A stretch of 7,470 bases of DNA. Origin: Beijerinckiaceae bacterium. GTDB lineage: Bacteria; Pseudomonadota; Alphaproteobacteria; Rhizobiales; Beijerinckiaceae. The notes beneath the pieces are model-generated. The model did not search any database. It saw nothing but the letters and a program-made list of their open reading frames with translations, and was not told the DNA's origin. The position numbers and the translations under genes were made by a program. The DNA is taken from assembly GCA_947380915.1 (NCBI GenBank), contig CANCSY010000151.1, positions 1 through 7,470 on the forward strand, given 5' to 3'. The stretch's first letter is position 1, and every line of letters begins with the position of its first letter. Below, one piece after another: positions 6,191 through 7,470 of this stretch.

Positions 6191-6787
6191 ATGCTGCCGC
6201 CTGATATTGACCCCGCATCCCGTTGCCGCCTGCCTCTGCCCAAGCGCGAGGATTTCGACGAAGAGGGCCAGAAGGTCTTCGATTATGTCGCCGACCCCAA
6301 GGGCCAGACCATTCGTGGCCTCCTGGGTCCGGGCGGCATCAGCCTGCACAGCCCGAAGCTCTCGAAGATCACCCGTCCCGTGGGCAAGTTCCTGCGCTTC
6401 GAATCAGGCATCCCGCCGCGCATCCGCGAAACAGCGATCCTGATCACCGCACGCGAATGCGACAGCCGCTTCGAATGGGCGGCCCATGAGCCGGAAGGTC
6501 TGAAATGCGGCGTTCCGCAAGAGGTCATCGACGTGATCAAGCATCGCAAGCCCACCACAGGGCTCGAAGAAACCGATGAGATCATCATCACCCTGGGCCG
6601 CGAGACCTTCGGCAAGCGCAAGGTCTCGCCGGAGACCTTCGCCCGCGCGCTGAAAATCTTCGGCCGCGTCGGCCTCATCAATCTGGTGGCCCTGATGGGC
6701 AATTACGCCAGCACGGCGGCCATGCTCTGCGTCATGGACATGCAGCTCGACGATGGGCCGGACGTGTGCCTGCTGCCGGTGGACTGA
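6191..6787 (+). CDS. Carboxymuconolactone decarboxylase-family protein
   Basis: The 198-residue cytoplasmic protein contains the all-helical CMD/AhpD-type domain at about 65-180. The conserved signature is FEWAAHEPEGLKCGV at 94-108, with E95 and H99 in the E-x-x-x-H arrangement, preceded by RIRETAILITARE at 77-89. It lacks the CxxC pair of AhpD, so peroxidase-partner activity is unlikely; it belongs with the non-redox CMD-like proteins, whose known members decarboxylate lactones from aromatic ring cleavage, while most are uncharacterised. GGAGAG stands 4 bases before the ATG. A loose promoter TTGGCG-18-TAACGT lies at 6130-6159, between aroE and this gene. The convergent class II aldolase next door is also of a type found in aromatic compound catabolism, but the two are on opposite strands. 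Confidence 0.85.
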   Translation: MLPPDIDPASRCRLPLPKREDFDEEGQKVFDYVADPKGQTIRGLLGPGGISLHSPKLSKITRPVGKFLRFESGIPPRIRETAILITARECDSRFEWAAHEPEGLKCGVPQEVIDVIKHRKPTTGLEETDEIIITLGRETFGKRKVSPETFARALKIFGRVGLINLVALMGNYASTAAMLCVMDMQLDDGPDVCLLPVD

Positions 6788-6793
6788 CAATTT

Positions 6794-6825
6794 CGGGCGC
6801 GCTCCGCAAAGGGCGCGCCCGCTTT
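6794..6825. terminator. Hairpin between convergent genes, probable terminator
   Basis: CGGGCGCGC (6794-6802) pairs perfectly with GCGCGCCCG (6813-6821) around a 10-base loop. It starts 7 bases after the CMD-family stop and ends 7 bases before the aldolase stop, the expected place for a shared terminator. The T-tract is short (CTTT on the plus strand, none clear on the minus), so efficiency is uncertain. Confidence 0.55.
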
Positions 6826-6827
6826 GC

Positions 6828-7470
6828 TCACAGTTTCGAGCGATAATGGTCCCAGGTCTTCTTGAATAGGCTGCGGGCCCAGAGCTTCTGGCGGCAGAGC
6901 TCCTGCTCTTCGGCCGAGAAGACATAGGGCTCGCCGATCTGCATGGCCATGTATTGGCGCTCGGAGTTTTCTTCCAGATAGACCGCGAGGGTGAAAGCCT
7001 CCACCACATCCGCGCCCACCACCGTCACCCCATGGGATTTCAGCAGCACCGAGGGACGGTCGCCCAGCGTCCTGGCGAGCTGTTCGCCCATGGGCTTGGT
7101 GTTGATGGAATTGGGCGAATCAAACAGCGGGATCTCGCCCAGAAGCACCCCCTGCGCATAGACCGGCTTGTACTTGTGGCCGGTCATCGACAGATAGGTG
7201 GACCAGCGCGGGTGGGTATGCACCACCGCATTCACATCCGGCCGCGCCCGATAGATCTCGGAATGGAGATGGAATTCGAGGGGCGGCAGCACATTGCCGT
7301 CGAGCGGCTTGCCATCCAGATCAATGGCGATGATGTCGGCGGCGCTGAGCGCCCCGCGCACCGAGGCGCCGGAGTTGATGAGCATGCGGTTCTCGCCCAC
7401 GCGCGCGCTGAAATGGCCGTTGTAATCGACCACATTGGCGCGCTCGAGCATGCGGATCGCATCGACGAGC
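6828..7470 (-). CDS. Class II aldolase/adducin-family protein (N-terminus cut by window)
   Basis: Members are zinc enzymes that cleave or decarboxylate: sugar-phosphate aldolases and epimerases, and decarboxylases of dihydroxyphthalate-type aromatic acids. The window holds 213 residues to the stop. Numbering from the internal Met at 7451, the metal site is visible: PLEFHLHSEIY at 57-67 with the likely catalytic E59, HTHP at 78-81 (H78 and H80) and KSHGVTVVG at 138-146 (H140). GHFSARV at 12-18 is the usual N-terminal signature. The frame stays open through the edge and reads LVDAIR before that Met, matching the family's first helix, and no ribosome binding site precedes the Met, so the true start lies outside. 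A sugar phosphate loop is not evident, so a decarboxylase-type or unknown substrate is as likely as a sugar. It converges with the CMD-family gene. Confidence 0.88.
   Translation of the reverse strand, partial: LVDAIRMLERANVVDYNGHFSARVGENRMLINSGASVRGALSAADIIAIDLDGKPLDGNVLPPLEFHLHSEIYRARPDVNAVVHTHPRWSTYLSMTGHKYKPVYAQGVLLGEIPLFDSPNSINTKPMGEQLARTLGDRPSVLLKSHGVTVVGADVVEAFTLAVYLEENSERQYMAMQIGEPYVFSAEEQELCRQKLWARSLFKKTWDHYRSKL

Overview
The window (about 60% G+C) looks like chromosomal DNA from an alphaproteobacterium, most likely of the order Hyphomicrobiales/Rhizobiales. The reasons are the NuoA and NuoB N-terminal sequences (NuoB ends at the left edge with its tandem-cysteine segment), an AroE of the rhizobial type, and a tRNA-Asp with encoded CCA. 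The taxonomic call is from remembered family resemblance, not from a search.

Layout, left to right. (1) Positions 1-622, minus strand: the start of a complex I operon, nuoA followed by a partial nuoB that overlaps it by 10 bases. (2) 828-1954, minus strand: a two-gene chromate transporter of the short-chain type, the genes overlapping by GTGA. (3) 2185-2261, plus strand: tRNA-Asp(GUC), read divergently from the chr genes. (4) 2262-2632: a 371-base non-coding, more A+T-rich stretch with three phased A-tracts and a perfect palindrome set into a candidate promoter. (5) 2633-3784, plus: a bicupin protein of unknown function. (6) 3785-4096: a non-coding stretch with a strong hairpin whose U-tract lies on the minus strand. 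(7) 4097-4306, plus: a CspA-family cold-shock protein with a textbook terminator. (8) 4396-5088, minus: an exported ClpP-like (COG3904-type) protein, convergent with csp. (9) 5274-6116, plus: aroE, shikimate dehydrogenase. (10) 6191-6787, plus: a carboxymuconolactone decarboxylase-family protein. (11) 6828 to the right edge, minus: a class II aldolase, convergent with the previous gene and cut by the window.

How the genes work together: only nuoA-nuoB and the two chr genes are clear operons. The remainder is a string of mostly single-gene units (respiration, chromate efflux, translation, cold response, aromatic amino acid synthesis, two possible small-molecule catabolic enzymes). I see no mobile element, CRISPR array or defence system, and I do not claim a new system here. 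The points most worth checking are the gene-less minus-strand terminator upstream of csp, the palindrome-in-promoter ahead of the bicupin gene, the unusual active-site residues in AroE, and the bicupin itself.
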